Assembly (NCBI RefSeq): GCF_022965805.1
Contig: NC_133102.1
Location: 10,213,485 to 10,277,484, forward strand
Direction: 5' to 3'
From: Primulina eburnea
Taxonomy: Eukaryota > Streptophyta > Magnoliopsida > Lamiales > Gesneriaceae
DNA: 64,000 bases
This document shows, piece after piece, positions 21,713-32,739 of the stretch. The notes below the pieces were generated by a model that worked only from the letters and a program-made list of their open reading frames with translations, did no database searches and had not been told where the DNA came from. Numbering within the stretch: position 1 is the stretch's first letter; each line of letters begins with the position of its first letter. The position numbers and the translations under genes are program-made.

Positions 21713-24037
21713 GATCAGGACACTCCGCTTATCTTTGGAAGGCCATTCTTGGCCACTGGAAAAGCTTTGATTGATGTGCACAAAGGAGAACTTACATTGA
21801 GAGTAGGTGGAGAAGAAGTCATGTTCAACATCTACAACACAATCAAAGAACCAAATGAGGTAAGTACTTGTAATAGCATTGATGTAATTGATTCATGTGT
21901 ATCTCATGTTGGTGCAGGTAGATTGACGAAAGATTCCTTAGAGAGATGCTTGTTGGAATCGGCGTCTACACTGGATGAAGATGATTGGGATGTGCAAGAT
22001 GAGTTACTTGCTCTCGATACAATGCCTAAAGAAAAGATTGATGTGCATCATATAGAGCTACTTGAAGATGCAAGTATAGAGGTACCAAAAATATCCCCTG
22101 AATTGAAGGAACTTCCAAGTCACCTTTGTTATGCATTTTTAGGTGAAAATTCGACATATCCGGTAATCATCTCTTCTTTTCTTACTTGTACTGAAAAAGA
22201 GAAATTGTTGAGAGTGTTGAGGGAATTTAAATCTGCTTTGGGATGGACAATTGCTGATATAAAGGGGATTAGTCCTACAGTTTGTATGCATAAAATCTTA
22301 ATGCAGGAGTCATATTCACCCTATGTTGATCATCAGAGAAGGCTTAATCCAGCAATGAAAGAGGTTGTGAGGGCTGAGGTATTAAAATTTTTAAATGCTG
22401 GTGTTATTTATGCTATATATGATAGCTCGTGGGTTTCACCAGTACAAGTAGTGCCTAAGAAGGGAGGAATAACTGTAGTGAGAAATGAGAATAATGAATT
22501 GATTTCAACTCGTCCAATGACTGGTTGGCGAGTATGCATAGACTATAGGAAATTGAATGATGCAACTAGGAAAGACCATTTCCCTCTTCCTTTTATTGAC
22601 CAGATGCTTGATAGAGTTGGTGGTTATCATTATTATTGCTTTCTAGATGGTTATTCAGGTTACAATCAGATTGTCATAGCACCGGAGGATCAGGAGAAGA
22701 CTACCTTCACATGCCCTTACGGTACATTTGCTTTCAGGAGAATGTCATTTGGTCTGTGCAATGCACCTGCTACTTTTCAGAGGTGTATGATGGCCATATT
22801 TTCTGACATGGTTGAGGAAATAATGGAGGTTTTTATGGATGATATCTCTGTGTTCGGTTCATCTTTTGATCACTGTTTGCAAAATTTAATGCTTGTGTTG
22901 CAGAGATGTCAGGCGAAGAATTTAGTTTTGAATTGGGAAAAATGTCACTTCATGGTTCCAGAAGGTATTGTGCTTGGCCATAAAATTTTGGCTAAAGGAA
23001 TTGAAGTGGACAGGGCCAAAGTTGTGGCAATTGAAAATCTTTCACCGCCAAAGAATGTGAAAGGAATCAGAAGTTTCTTGGGACATGTCGGGTTCTATCG
23101 TCGTTATATCAAAGATTTCTCTAAAATTACTAGACCTTTATGTAATTTGTTAGAGAAAGATTCGACATTTATTTTTGACGATGAGTGTTTGCAGGCATTT
23201 AACAGGATCAAGAAAGCACTGATTTCTGCTCCCATTATGATAGTGCCTGATTGGAATGAGCCATTTGAGCTCATGTGTGATGCTAGCGACTATGCTGTGG
23301 GAGCAGCATTGGGACAGAGGCGAGACAAGATGTTCAAGGCTATCTACTATGCAAGTCGTACACTTAATGCAGCCCAACAGAACTATACAACTACTGAAAA
23401 AGAGATGCTAGCAGTGGTGTTTGCATTTGACAAGTTCAGAACATATCTCATAGGCACTAAGGTAACCGTTTTTACTGATCATGCAGCTCTTCGCTATTTG
23501 TTTGCCAAAAAGGATGCCAAGCCCAGGTTGATACGATGGATACTTTTACTTCAAGAATTTGATTTTGAAGTCAAAGACAAGAAAGGTTGTGAGAACCAGG
23601 TGGCAGATCATTTGTCACGACTAGAGCTTGAAGAAAGAACTGATGGTGAAGTCATTAATGAGACGTTCCCAGACGAACAACTATTTGAGGTAAATTCTAA
23701 ACTCCCTTGGTTTGCCGATATAGCTAACTTTTTGTCTTGTGGTACTTTTCCTCCAGATCTGAATCATCACCAGAAAAAGAAGTTCTTCCATGATATCAAT
23801 TTTTTCTTCTGGGATGATCCTTGTGTGTATAAGAGATGTGCTGACCAAGTGATTAGGAGATGTGTTGATGGAGAAGATGCACACAAAATTCTGGAACAAT
23901 GTCATTCATCACCTTATGGTGGACATTTTGGAGCTACACGAACAACAGCTAAGGTATTGCAATCAGGTTTTTTCTGGCCTACTTTGTTTAAGGATAGCTA
24001 TACCTTAGTGAAATCATGTGATAAGTGCCAAAGGTAG
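21713..24037 (+). pseudogene. pol: Athila pol: RT, RNase H, integrase finger
   Basis: Same frame as the preceding gag-protease. The end of the protease (LIFGRPFLATGKALIDV) leads to RT: VQVVPKKGG, CIDYRKLN, FLDGYSGYNQI, FGLCNAPATFQ and the catalytic FMDD at 22832-22843. RNase H has MCDASDYAVGAAL, TEKEMLAVV and TDHAALRYL. The integrase HHCC finger ends CDKCQR. A one-base loss at about 24035 (tgccaaaggta) shifts the frame and gives a stop at 24037. About 770 residues are otherwise uninterrupted, so RT and RNase H look intact. Confidence 0.92.
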
Positions 24038-24987
24038 GAAACATTTCGAGGCGTCACGAAATGCCACTGACAAATATTTTGGAAGTGGAACTTTTTGATG
24101 TCTGGGGCATAGATTTCATGGGACCTTTTCCCCCTTCTTTTGGTCAATCTTACATATTATTAGCTGTAGATTATGTTTCGAAATGGGTGGAAGCAATCGC
24201 CACCAGTACTAACGATGCTCGTGTGGTAGTTAAGTTTGTGCACAAGAACATTTTCACCAGGTTTGGAACAGCGAGAGCCATCATAAGTGACGAAGGTACG
24301 CATTTTTGCAATAGAATTTTTAACTCACTGATGGCTAAATACAATGTAAAGCACAGAGTGTCATTGGCATATCATCCTCAATCGAACGGCCAAGCTGAAA
24401 TATCCAACCGGGAAATCAAACAAATCTTAGAAAAGACTGTCAATACAAATCGGAAGGATTGGGCTATAAAATTGGATGATGCATTGTGGGCTTATAGGAC
24501 AGCGTTCAAGACACCTATTGGGATGTCTCCTTATAGGTTGGTTTTCGGTAAAGCCTGTCACTTGCCACTGGAATTGGAGCATCGAGCATTCTGGGCAGTT
24601 AAGAAGTTGAATTTTGATTTGAAAGCCGCTGGAGATGAAAGAAAACTTCAGTTGAATGAAATGGAGGAGTTCCGCAATGATGCCTATGAAAATGCCAAGA
24701 TTTATAAAGAACAGACCAAGAAGTGGCACGATAAGCTCATTGTACGAAATGAACTAAAACCAGGACAACAAGTACTCTTGTTCAATTCCCGTCTAAAGTT
24801 GTTTCCTGGTAAGTTGAAATCGCGTTGGTCAGGCCCATTTTTGGTGGAGACAGTGTACCCTCATGGAGCGATTGAGCTAAAATGCAATGATGGAAGGACT
24901 TTCAAGGTGAACGGGCAGCGAGTTAAACCATACTATGGAAATGAAGTAAGGAACCTTGACAACATTCCTTTGGGCGGATCAACTTGA
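24025..24987 (+). pseudogene. Athila integrase core and C-terminus
   Basis: Continues from the integrase finger in another frame after the frameshift. It contains the DDE core: [22 protein letters not shown] and [21 protein letters not shown], then a C-terminal part with [25 protein letters not shown] and NGQRVKPYY. There is no chromodomain, as is usual for Athila. Length is normal. Separated from RT, it would not be made as part of the polyprotein. Confidence 0.9.
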
Positions 24988-25302
24988 TATTGACTGATGG
25001 TAGTCAGGCTGAAGACGTTAAACCAAGCGCTTATTGGGAGGCAACCCAAATTTTTGTTTCTCTTTTGCATGTTGATTTTGATTTTGGTTTTGATTTTATT
25101 TTATCATGTTATTTTTGGTTGTGTATTTTTAATATAGTGAGTGCTTAAATCTTCCCAAATTTAATGAATCTCAATTGTTTTCTTTTCAGGACTGAAAATT
25201 TGAGAAGAAAACATTTTGACGAAACAGGAGTGCCCCTGCAGTCTCATGTGCACTGCACCAGTGCTTGAGGTGCATTCAAAATACAAGAAAATTCGAAGCA
25301 GG
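24988..25302 (+). other. Untranslated region after Athila pol
   Basis: No coding signal. It holds 'aagcgcttattgggaggcaacccaa', a short block I recall as common after Athila pol, then T-rich sequence leading into the palindrome array. Confidence 0.5.
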
Positions 25303-25648
25303 AGTGCACCCGCGGTACAAAGACACCGCCCCTGCGCTTAGTGTGCCGAAGCACAACCGCACCCGCGGTGCTAACAATACCGCACCCGCGGTCGTGCAGT
25401 ATGGAAAAATGCAAGTGCTGCCGAGAGGGTACCGCACCCGCGCTCCCTAGCATACCGCCCCCGCGCTGAGCTGCCGAAAGATACCGCACCCGCGGTACGC
25501 CTAACACCGCACCCGTGGTCTATTCACATGGAAAAATGCGCTGAGCTGCCGAATGCTTACCGCACCCGCGGTACCCTTCACGCCGCTCCCGCGCTGCACT
25601 CCCGAACGAACACCGCTCCCGCGGTGCTTACTATACCGCACCCGCGGT
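25303..25648 (+). promoter_or_regulatory. Internal array of twelve 14-bp palindromes in six 23-bp pairs
   Basis: Units matching ACCGC-[A/T]CCC-GCGGT start at 25303/25325, 25356/25379, 25431/25454, 25483/25506, 25559/25582 and 25612/25635. Within-pair spacing is 22 for the diverged first pair and exactly 23 for the other five. Pair-to-pair steps alternate 53, 75, 52, 76 and 53 bp, giving a higher-order period of about 128 bp. The longer intervals share 'atggaaaaatgc' and 'gctgccga'. Spacers within pairs are 9 nt and differ. ATTTAAAG (25655-25662) follows at once, so this may be an internal promoter for the ORF at 26172. That role is inference. Confidence 0.75.
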
Positions 25649-26171
25649 CGCACCATTTAAAGACAGAATCGGGCAATCTCTTGACATAATCGAAGAACAC
25701 ACTCAAGAACCCCCACTTCCATTTCGAAATCCCTACTCAAAAAACACAACTCTCACACCAAATTTTTGTTATTATTTCAACAAATTCACCACTACAACCT
25801 AAAAAGCTTCACTCATTCCATCAAATATCACATTCCTTTCCACCAAATTCAACATCAAACCTAGGGTTGAAAAGGGGCTTGAAAATTTTTTCAAGGATTT
25901 GAAGGAAACTTTGATTTTGTTCTTCAAGAAACAATTCAACACACTCAAGGTGAGCAAATTCATCTCATATTTATGAAAATTTCGAATTTGTTGGTGATAA
26001 TTGGTTTGGAAGGAAAATTCATTTGGTGAAGCACATTCTTGATTTTGGGGATATTGTTTATTGATTGTTGAATACATTGTTGAGGTGTGGATATTATGAG
26101 TAGTAGTTTGGGGGAGTGCAAGAATCCTTGTATTTTGAGAAGTGGGTTGAAGTGAAGTTGTTGTTTAAAAA
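25649..26171 (+). other. Possible leader of the Athila extra ORF
   Basis: It has a TTTAAA-type TATA-like site at 25655-25662, then C/A-rich sequence. A good splice donor, CAAG|GTGAGC, is near 25949. A T-rich stretch ending TTTAAAAAG lies directly before the ORF. A leader intron from about 25951 to 26171 is possible but unproven. Confidence 0.35.
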
Positions 26172-27348
26172 GTGTTCGACAAAAGGCCTCCAAGAAGTAA
26201 ACAATCTAAGGGTGCTTCATCCTCATCAACGGTGAATTATGATGCGAGTCGGTTTTATGATGAGAAGGCGGAGGAGCAATATGGGAAGATTTTGAATAAA
26301 AGCATTATCAAGGAGAGGGGATTTGATATGAGCTTCCCTCAATCTGAAATTGGGATGATGCTTACAGCTCGACATTGGGAAGAATTTGGCAGGCAGCCAC
26401 ATGATGCTGTCATTTCACTGGTGAGAGAGTTCTATGCTAACTTAAAGGTTAGATATGATCGGTTGATGGTTTTTGTGAGAGGAAAACAGGTAGCCTTTGA
26501 TGCACATATGATTAACACGTTATATGGCATCCCTGAAATCATGCACGACGAGTATGAAGAATACAGAAACGAGCATGTTGATTATAACAGTATTCTTCAA
26601 ACAATTTGCATACAGAGAGCTGAATGGAGAATGAGGGACGATGTGCACTTGAGCCTAGCAAAGTCTGATCTGAAGACTGTTGCGAAAAATTGGTATTCAT
26701 TCATTTCTGCTAGGATCAAGCCTACCGAACACATCACTACCGTGATCAAGGAGAGAGCCATTCTCACATATTGCATTATGACAGGGAAGACAGTTGATCT
26801 AGGTCAATTGCTTCAGAATTCAATTCTAGACTATGCAAGAGGTAACTCTCCGAGTGGACTTCTCCACCCCTCTCTCATCACTGTTTTATGCCAACATGCG
26901 GGGGTTACTTGGGCAACGAATGAAGAGTTGTTGAGGCCAAAGAATGAAATTGTGGTAATTCAACCATATGGGGGCGTCAGAAATGACCAAGCTGCAGCAC
27001 GTAGAGCTGAAAGGGAATTCAATAGGAGAGCTGCAGAGAGACGTGCCCAGGCCCAGGCCCAGGCCCAAGAACCACCACCGCAACACAGGCAGAGGAGAGA
27101 CAGACTGACTCAGTTGGAAGAGGACATGCGAGTTCAGCGCCAAGAGATGGATGCGTTTCGGTATAGGACCGATACATTCATGGGATACATGATGGATTTC
27201 ACTTCGGTGTTGGCTCAGAATTTTTCCATCTGCTTCCACTTCTGGTCATCCATTTCCACCTCCTCCACAGTGGCCACCCGTTTACCACCCGCCAGAGTTC
27301 CAACCATCCAACGACGACGAAGATGAGGATGATGGCAATGACCACTGA
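26172..27348 (+). pseudogene. Athila extra ORF (env position), plant-transposon-protein-like
   Basis: About 390 codons downstream of pol, where Athila elements keep their third gene. The frame opens at a GTG; an in-frame stop lies just upstream at 26166, so either the ATG was lost or the start is made by splicing. It contains ERGFDMSFP, RHWEEFGRQPHDAVISLVREFYANL, VFVRGKQVAFDAHMINTLYGIP and TGKTVDLGQLLQNSI. I recall this pattern from 'putative plant transposon protein' domains. A Gln/Ala-rich coiled segment follows. An extra T in a run near 27222 shifts the frame; the other frame has a Pro-rich, then acidic tail ending at TGA 27346-27348, probably the original end. I see no signal peptide or membrane span. 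Confidence 0.65.
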
Positions 27349-28964
27349 CGGTTGTTGCCCAGTGTATGTGCATTTTCCTATTTATCATGCGTATTTACAT
27401 CGAGGACAATGCACATGTTTAAGTTTGGGGGAGATTTGGTTTATTTTATTTTTGTGTTTTATTTTATTTTATTTGGAGTGTTTATTTGCTTTTGTGTGTT
27501 TATTTATTTAGTGTAGTTTTGTGTGTTTAAATTTTTGGTTTATTTTGTGTGTTTGTAGTATTTTAGTCATGAAATTTTTAATGAATTGGCCAATGATGAA
27601 AATATTTTTTTATGGAAAAGAAAGGTCATGCATCAAATTCATGTTAATTGATCAATTTGAAAAATTTAGAGAATAATCATGAGATTTGGTGAGTTTGAGA
27701 CTTACAATTTCTATAAAACCTTGTGATTTTTATTTGACATTGAAATAAATTTTTTGCAAACACATAGATGATTGAGGCAATCTTTGATTTTATTTGGGCC
27801 ATTTATATTATTCATAAACATTCAATTGAAGCTCTTTTGAGCCTATATGAACAAAGAATTGTGCTTTTGAAATTCCTTGGAAGCCAATCACTTTTCTTTT
27901 TGAATATATATGTATTTGGTTGATTCATTGAGACACCATTTTCACGATGATTAGATTCTACTCTTTGATGGTGAATTGAGATTTTGTCTAGAACTATCCA
28001 AACATCACTCGAGGCGAAATACGGACAAATTATGATTTAGGAATGATTTAGGTGATTTTTGGATCGATTGAGCCTTTCAAGCTACCAAATAAAATTATTT
28101 TATCATTTGTCACCTCTTTGAGCTTATATGAATTTGAATGGCACATGTAAATATGTGTAAAAGACCCCCATTCAAATATTTTTTTCAAGTATCCCACGAT
28201 TACCAACCTTTTGAATATCTTATACAATTATTTCCTACCTTCTCAAGGGAGTAAGAATTCAAAAGATTAAAGAAAGTGATATTCTCCTACAAAAGAAAAC
28301 AAAAGAAAAATGAATAATGATACATTGTTGAAGTTGGAGAAAAAGGGGAGAAAAAGAGATGAAATGAATAAAGAAAAAATTGGAGATCAAAAGAAATAGT
28401 GGAGTTTGCAAAATAGATGAAATTCAATTTACTCCCTTATTTGAACTCCTAATCTTTATTTGTAGCCATGAACCGAGGCCTAACATAACAACCATTGAAA
28501 ATCCTATTAACCTAGTCATAGTTGTCCAATATACTAGTGGAGAGTGATTGGGAGGATCTAGCCTATGGACAATCGATAAACACTTTCATTGAGTAAGAAT
28601 CTTGATCAACTCTACACACACCTCATTGCATCAAATATTTATTGGGTATCCATTTCTTGAATGAATATTGCTTTGAACCCAATCTTTACCGAAAAAGACC
28701 TTGTGATATGTGTTTGTAAAAATTTGAAATCAATTAAGAATGATTTGAAACATGGTTGAAGAGATTTGAAGTTAGAAAATTAACCAATCACATGATTTTA
28801 TCCGGATGAACAAGTGGTTGAATTAATTTGAATTGTAAATGCATGAATGGTTTTAAATTTATCTTGAGGCCAAGTTCTTTAAAAAATTTCATGACTTGTT
28901 TGTTTGTTTGTTCTTGTTGTTTTGTTTTGCTCAGGACTAGAAAAATCTTAAGTCTTGGGGAGTT
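27349..28964 (+). other. Athila 3' untranslated region and polypurine tract
   Basis: 1.6 kb of T- and A-rich DNA without a convincing frame. A short purine run 'catttgtttaagtttggggga' lies near 27413-27432. The end, 'agtcttggggagtt' (about 28951-28964), borders the 3' LTR and is the likely polypurine tract. Confidence 0.6.
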
Positions 28965-30327
28965 TGATAAGTGCAATTTATTGTACTTTTATTACTTGTT
29001 TTTAACTTGGAATTTTGTGATTCTTGAGCAGGTTTTATTTGATTTGTTGTTGTTTTTGTTATTGTAGTTTGGAAGCTTAGAAATGAGAGTTTGGAGTAGT
29101 ATAGTGATGAATTAGAAGGTGCAAAGGACAAAGAGAGACGATGCAACACCGCACCCGCGGTGTCCACATGACCACACCCGCGGTCATGCTAGGACTGCAC
29201 CCGCGGTCTCACACGCTGAACAGGAGGAATTCCGCCGAGACACCACCGCACCCGCGGTCCTACCATCACCGCACCCGTGGTCGTGCACCAACATCATTCC
29301 GGAAATTGTGAAACTTTGTGGACTTTGAATAAAAGTAGAGGAAAATGGTGTGCTACGTGGGGAATCCTGTCTAGACTATAAAAGGATCTCTTTTTCATCA
29401 CCTAGGTCATATAGAGAGGAGCAAGGAAAAGGGTGGAGGCTACAAAGAAAAGATTGAAGATCAAGCTCATCTTCTCAACAAGTTCTTGCACACTTTTGGA
29501 CAAAAAAACTTGATACACTTCTCCAAAACTCTTGTTCTAAGTTCTTACTTTATTTTTACTTTTATTTTGATATGTCTTGTTTAAGATTTATGTGTTGTTG
29601 TGTTATTTTCATTATTATGAACTAAATCTTAATTCTAGAGGAATGATGGAACAAAACTAGAAACCATGTGTTGAGATTCATGATTTATGCTATATAAATT
29701 GTCTTTATTGTTCATTTGTGTTTTTCAAATCTTAATACTTTCATTTTACTGGTCATATCTTGAATGATTTGTATGTTATAAATTATCACTTGGAAAAGGA
29801 AATTTATACTCAAGAAATGGAAAAATACATCGGTAGTATTTATATAGTTCGGGAGGACATCTATTGCTATTGAAGTCATAAAAAGAATTTAATGCTTATT
29901 GTGTTATTTAATTTTAGATTATTGACAGGGATGTTACAATCTTTTGTTAAATAATTAGTATCTACTTAACACTAGGGAGATGGAGTGGATAATTATAGAA
30001 TTCTTGGTTAATGAATAAGAAGGACAATTATAATATAGCTACACAAAATAGCACATGGTGGATAGTTGCGTGAAGTCAGACCTCTAGATCTTTTACTCCA
30101 TTGTTCAAATCTGTTTGGTACTACAATTAAATTTATTTTCAATTCAGTTATTGATACGAACAAATCTGTAAATTGATTATTCTAAATAAAATCGAGACTA
30201 TTTTAATTACACGCATTAATATAAATTTAGAATTACATTCCTCGTGGGATCGACACTTGTACTCAAAATTACATTTTACTATAACTTGACGTCGTGCGCT
30301 TGCGAGTAATTAAGAAAACACGCAACA
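28965..30327 (+). repeat. Athila 3' LTR
   Basis: 1363 bp, the same ends as the 5' LTR. The palindrome array at 29148-29281 keeps its 23-bp phasing although three units have lost one base of symmetry (for example actgcacccgcggt at 29194). Confidence 0.95.
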
Positions 30328-30332
30328 AGGAG

Positions 30333-30615
30333 ACAGGAGGTGGCGACCCAGGGGCAGGCTTGGACTGAGCGGGCGGCTTAACCCGAGGACCGCAATGTTT
30401 AAGTTTTATGCAATAGTTAAAATACTCTGATTTTAAGTCTTGATTTATGACGTTATGAACAAGTACTTTCTTTTAACAACATTTTATCGGTGACAAATGA
30501 TTTCAAAAATGTATTTTTTTTATGAATGATGAGTAACGACCGTATGGATGATTTCTATTTATGAAAATTTTTAATTTTTTCGCAAATTTGAGTATGAAAA
30601 GTACGGTACGTTACA
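30333..30615 (+). repeat. 3' LTR of plus-strand Tekay, right piece
   Basis: Continues the LTR from gagacaggaggtgg to acgttaca and matches 10690-10972. It is followed by aggag (30616-30620), the target duplication of the Tekay element. Confidence 0.92.
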
Positions 30616-30620
30616 AGGAG

Positions 30621-31551
30621 ACAGAAAGATTTTGATTTCGATATTTTCATAAATAAATAATCGGTTCTTACCCTACTTATTATACACATGTGTTCGCACG
30701 CTCACCATGATTTGTCTCATTATCGGTCTTGTATTGTTTAGAACTCATCAGTTGACATATATTCACTGCGTTTGCTCGAACATCTTCCGCACTTAATGAT
30801 AGTCTAATTTGTTTGACAGATTGCATGGTTCTAATTAAGAATCACTTCATCGGTTGCTAACTCAACCATAAGGCGCACCTAGTTTGTTGCACCAGTCATA
30901 ACATAATTTATATTGTTTGTGAATTTTAAATTCACTCGTTTGTTATAAATTTATGTAGATATATGGGTAATTATGATCGATGGATATGAAATACTCAATT
31001 CATATCTATTATTCAAATCTCCCTCCAAATCAAATCTAGAGTTTAGTTATTTAAAAAAAATTCAAAAAAATTATATTTTTTAATGTGACAAATATAATTT
31101 TTTAAACCAAATCTATAGGTTAGTTATTTAAAACAATTTCAAAAAAAATTATATTTGTCACATTAAAAAAATTAAAATTGTATTATTTTGATTGTGAAAA
31201 TAATGTTACAGGCTTGACTCCACGGCTCCACCATATTGGGGAGTTGGCAAGAGACCTTAAAAATAGTCAATTTTACGATTCCAAAATAAAAAAAAAAATT
31301 AGTCATTTTTTTATTGCAGGAGTGGGGTGAACTTATTTTATTATTTCACATAAAAACTCATATATAATCTTATCCATGAAAAATTATTATTTTTCACTCT
31401 AGTTATGTTGTTAACTCATCTCACAAGAAACGTACTCATTGTTTTGATGGAACTAAAATGATAGAAATATTTGTTTAAAAAAAATTTGTTAGAGAATTCA
31501 ACTATAAAGTCTTGAGAATCTAATAAATTTGTGATATACTCAATTCATCTC

Positions 31552-31556
<5 letters not shown>
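30621..31556. other. AT-rich spacer with a 28-bp inverted repeat
   Basis: No gene recognised. Two similar 50-bp direct blocks beginning caaatcta lie at about 31030 and 31108. A 28-bp inverted repeat 'ttttaatgtgacaaatataa' occurs at about 31076-31104 and, inverted, at 31140-31171. Its origin is unknown. Confidence 0.4.

Positions 31557-31614
<58 letters not shown>
31557..31614. repeat. TA microsatellite
   Basis: An uninterrupted TA dinucleotide run of nearly 60 bp directly left of a foldback MITE. Another TA run continues on the right of the MITE (31785-31811). Confidence 0.9.
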
Positions 31615-31615
<1 letters not shown>

Positions 31616-31617
<2 letters not shown>

Positions 31618-31780
31618 TTTTGATATGTTGCACACCTACCGTGCACACCTATGTGAGCACTGATGAGGTGTCACTCACCCATTGGATGTGATGAAATATA
31701 GAAAAATTGCGCATCCAATTGGTGAGTGACACCTCATCGATGCTCATATAGGTGTGCACGAAAGGTGTGCAGCATATCAA

Positions 31781-31784
<4 letters not shown>
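31616..31784. mobile_element. Foldback MITE
   Basis: 169 bp, almost entirely a long inverted repeat. The left arm begins agttttgatatgttgcacacc; the right arm ends with its complement. Arms of about 65 bp (with 'tgaggtgtcactcacc' near the inner end) flank a short AT-rich centre. It sits inside a TA run, consistent with a TA target duplication, so a Tc1/mariner-type origin is possible. The usual Stowaway terminus is not present. There is no coding capacity. Confidence 0.75.
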
Positions 31785-31816
<32 letters not shown>

Positions 31817-32077
31817 TTTTTCATTTATCTCAAATATATAGGAATATATTCATATTTAGCCATATTTTTTCTATTTTCTAATATATCCTTATTTAATTCG
31901 ATCCCTAAAATATAATTCAATATCTAATATATTCTTAACATAATTAATTCATCTCAACTATATATATATATATATATATATTATTTTTTTCATTTATCTC
32001 AAATATATAGGAATATATTCATATTTAGCCATATTTTTCTATTTTCTAATATATTCTTAACATAATTAATTCATCTC

Positions 32078-32135
<58 letters not shown>

Positions 32136-32405
32136 TTTTTCATTTATCTCAAATATATAGGAATATATTCATATTTAGCCATATTTTTCTATTTTCTAAT
32201 ATATCCTTATTTAATTCGATCCCTAAAATATAATTCAATATCTAATATATTCTTAACATAATTAATTCATCTCAACTATATATATATATATATATTATTT
32301 TTTTCATTTATCTCAAATATATAGGAATATATTCATATTTAGCCATATTTTTTCTATTTTCTAATATATCCCTATTTAATTCGATCCCTAAAATATAATT
32401 CAATC
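31785..32405. repeat. Tandem array of AT-rich units, about 100-150 bp
   Basis: Four units begin 'ttatttttttcatttatc' after a TA run, near 31811, 31981, 32130 and 32296. Each continues 'ggaatatattcatatttagcc'. The second unit lacks an internal stretch of about 45 bp that the first and third have; the fourth diverges at its end. TA runs of different lengths separate the units. Confidence 0.8.
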
Positions 32406-32739
32406 TCTTTTCTTTCAACTATCCCAAATTAGTCTATTATGTTTCAAAGAATTTTTCCAAAATGGCCATCAAAGCATAAATATTTTCAAAATATACCAAA
32501 CTACCCTTAATTCTTTTTATTAAGGAATTATTATATGGCCATAAAAATTATGGTAAAATTATTTCAAACATACAAAATTATTACTAATATGTAATTATAT
32601 GTTTGAGGATGAGATTTTCTAAAAATTTATGGATTTGAACCTATGTTCGAGATTTAAATATTTAATGTACTTATTTCAATACTCATCTAACTAATGTTAG
32701 ATAGTAGGAGAAAAGAACATATCAGAATCCTAAGGTGAA
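32406..32739. other. Spacer, nothing recognised
   Basis: AT-rich sequence without a supported feature. Confidence 0.4.

Larger units (their letters stand above)
18229..30327 (+). mobile_element. Athila-type Ty3/gypsy element nested in the Tekay LTR
   Basis: A 12,099-bp insertion with LTRs of 1364 and 1363 bp that start TG and end CA. The target duplication aggag is at 18224-18228 and 30328-30332. It carries an Asp-tRNA primer site, gag, protease, RT, RNase H, integrase, an extra ORF in the position of the Athila env-like gene, and a purine tract. LTRs differ by about 2% by eye. It is inactive: frameshifts near 20055, 24035 and 27222, and a stop at 21710. Two arrays of 14-bp palindromes, one in the LTR and one before the extra ORF, are its most unusual feature. 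Confidence 0.95.
8318..30615 (+). mobile_element. Full-length decayed Tekay element, split by nested Athila
   Basis: The element has a 5' LTR (8318-10972), a 4.9 kb internal region (10973-15872) and a 3' LTR in two pieces (15873-18228 and 30333-30615). The flanking target duplication aggag is at 8313-8317 and 30616-30620. Removing the nested Athila and its duplicated 5 bp leaves about 10.2 kb. Gag, protease, RT, RNase H, integrase and chromodomain are all present in order but broken by stops and frameshifts. The LTRs differ by about 2% or more by eye, so it is older than the Tekay at 106-5273. The 3' LTR has lost its terminal TG (now TA). Confidence 0.93.

Noticed and set aside
25303..25648. 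CRISPR-like array (regular short repeats with unique spacers)
   Set aside because: Repeats are 14 bp and palindromic, spacers are 9 nt, and the locus is inside a plant Athila element without any cas-like gene.
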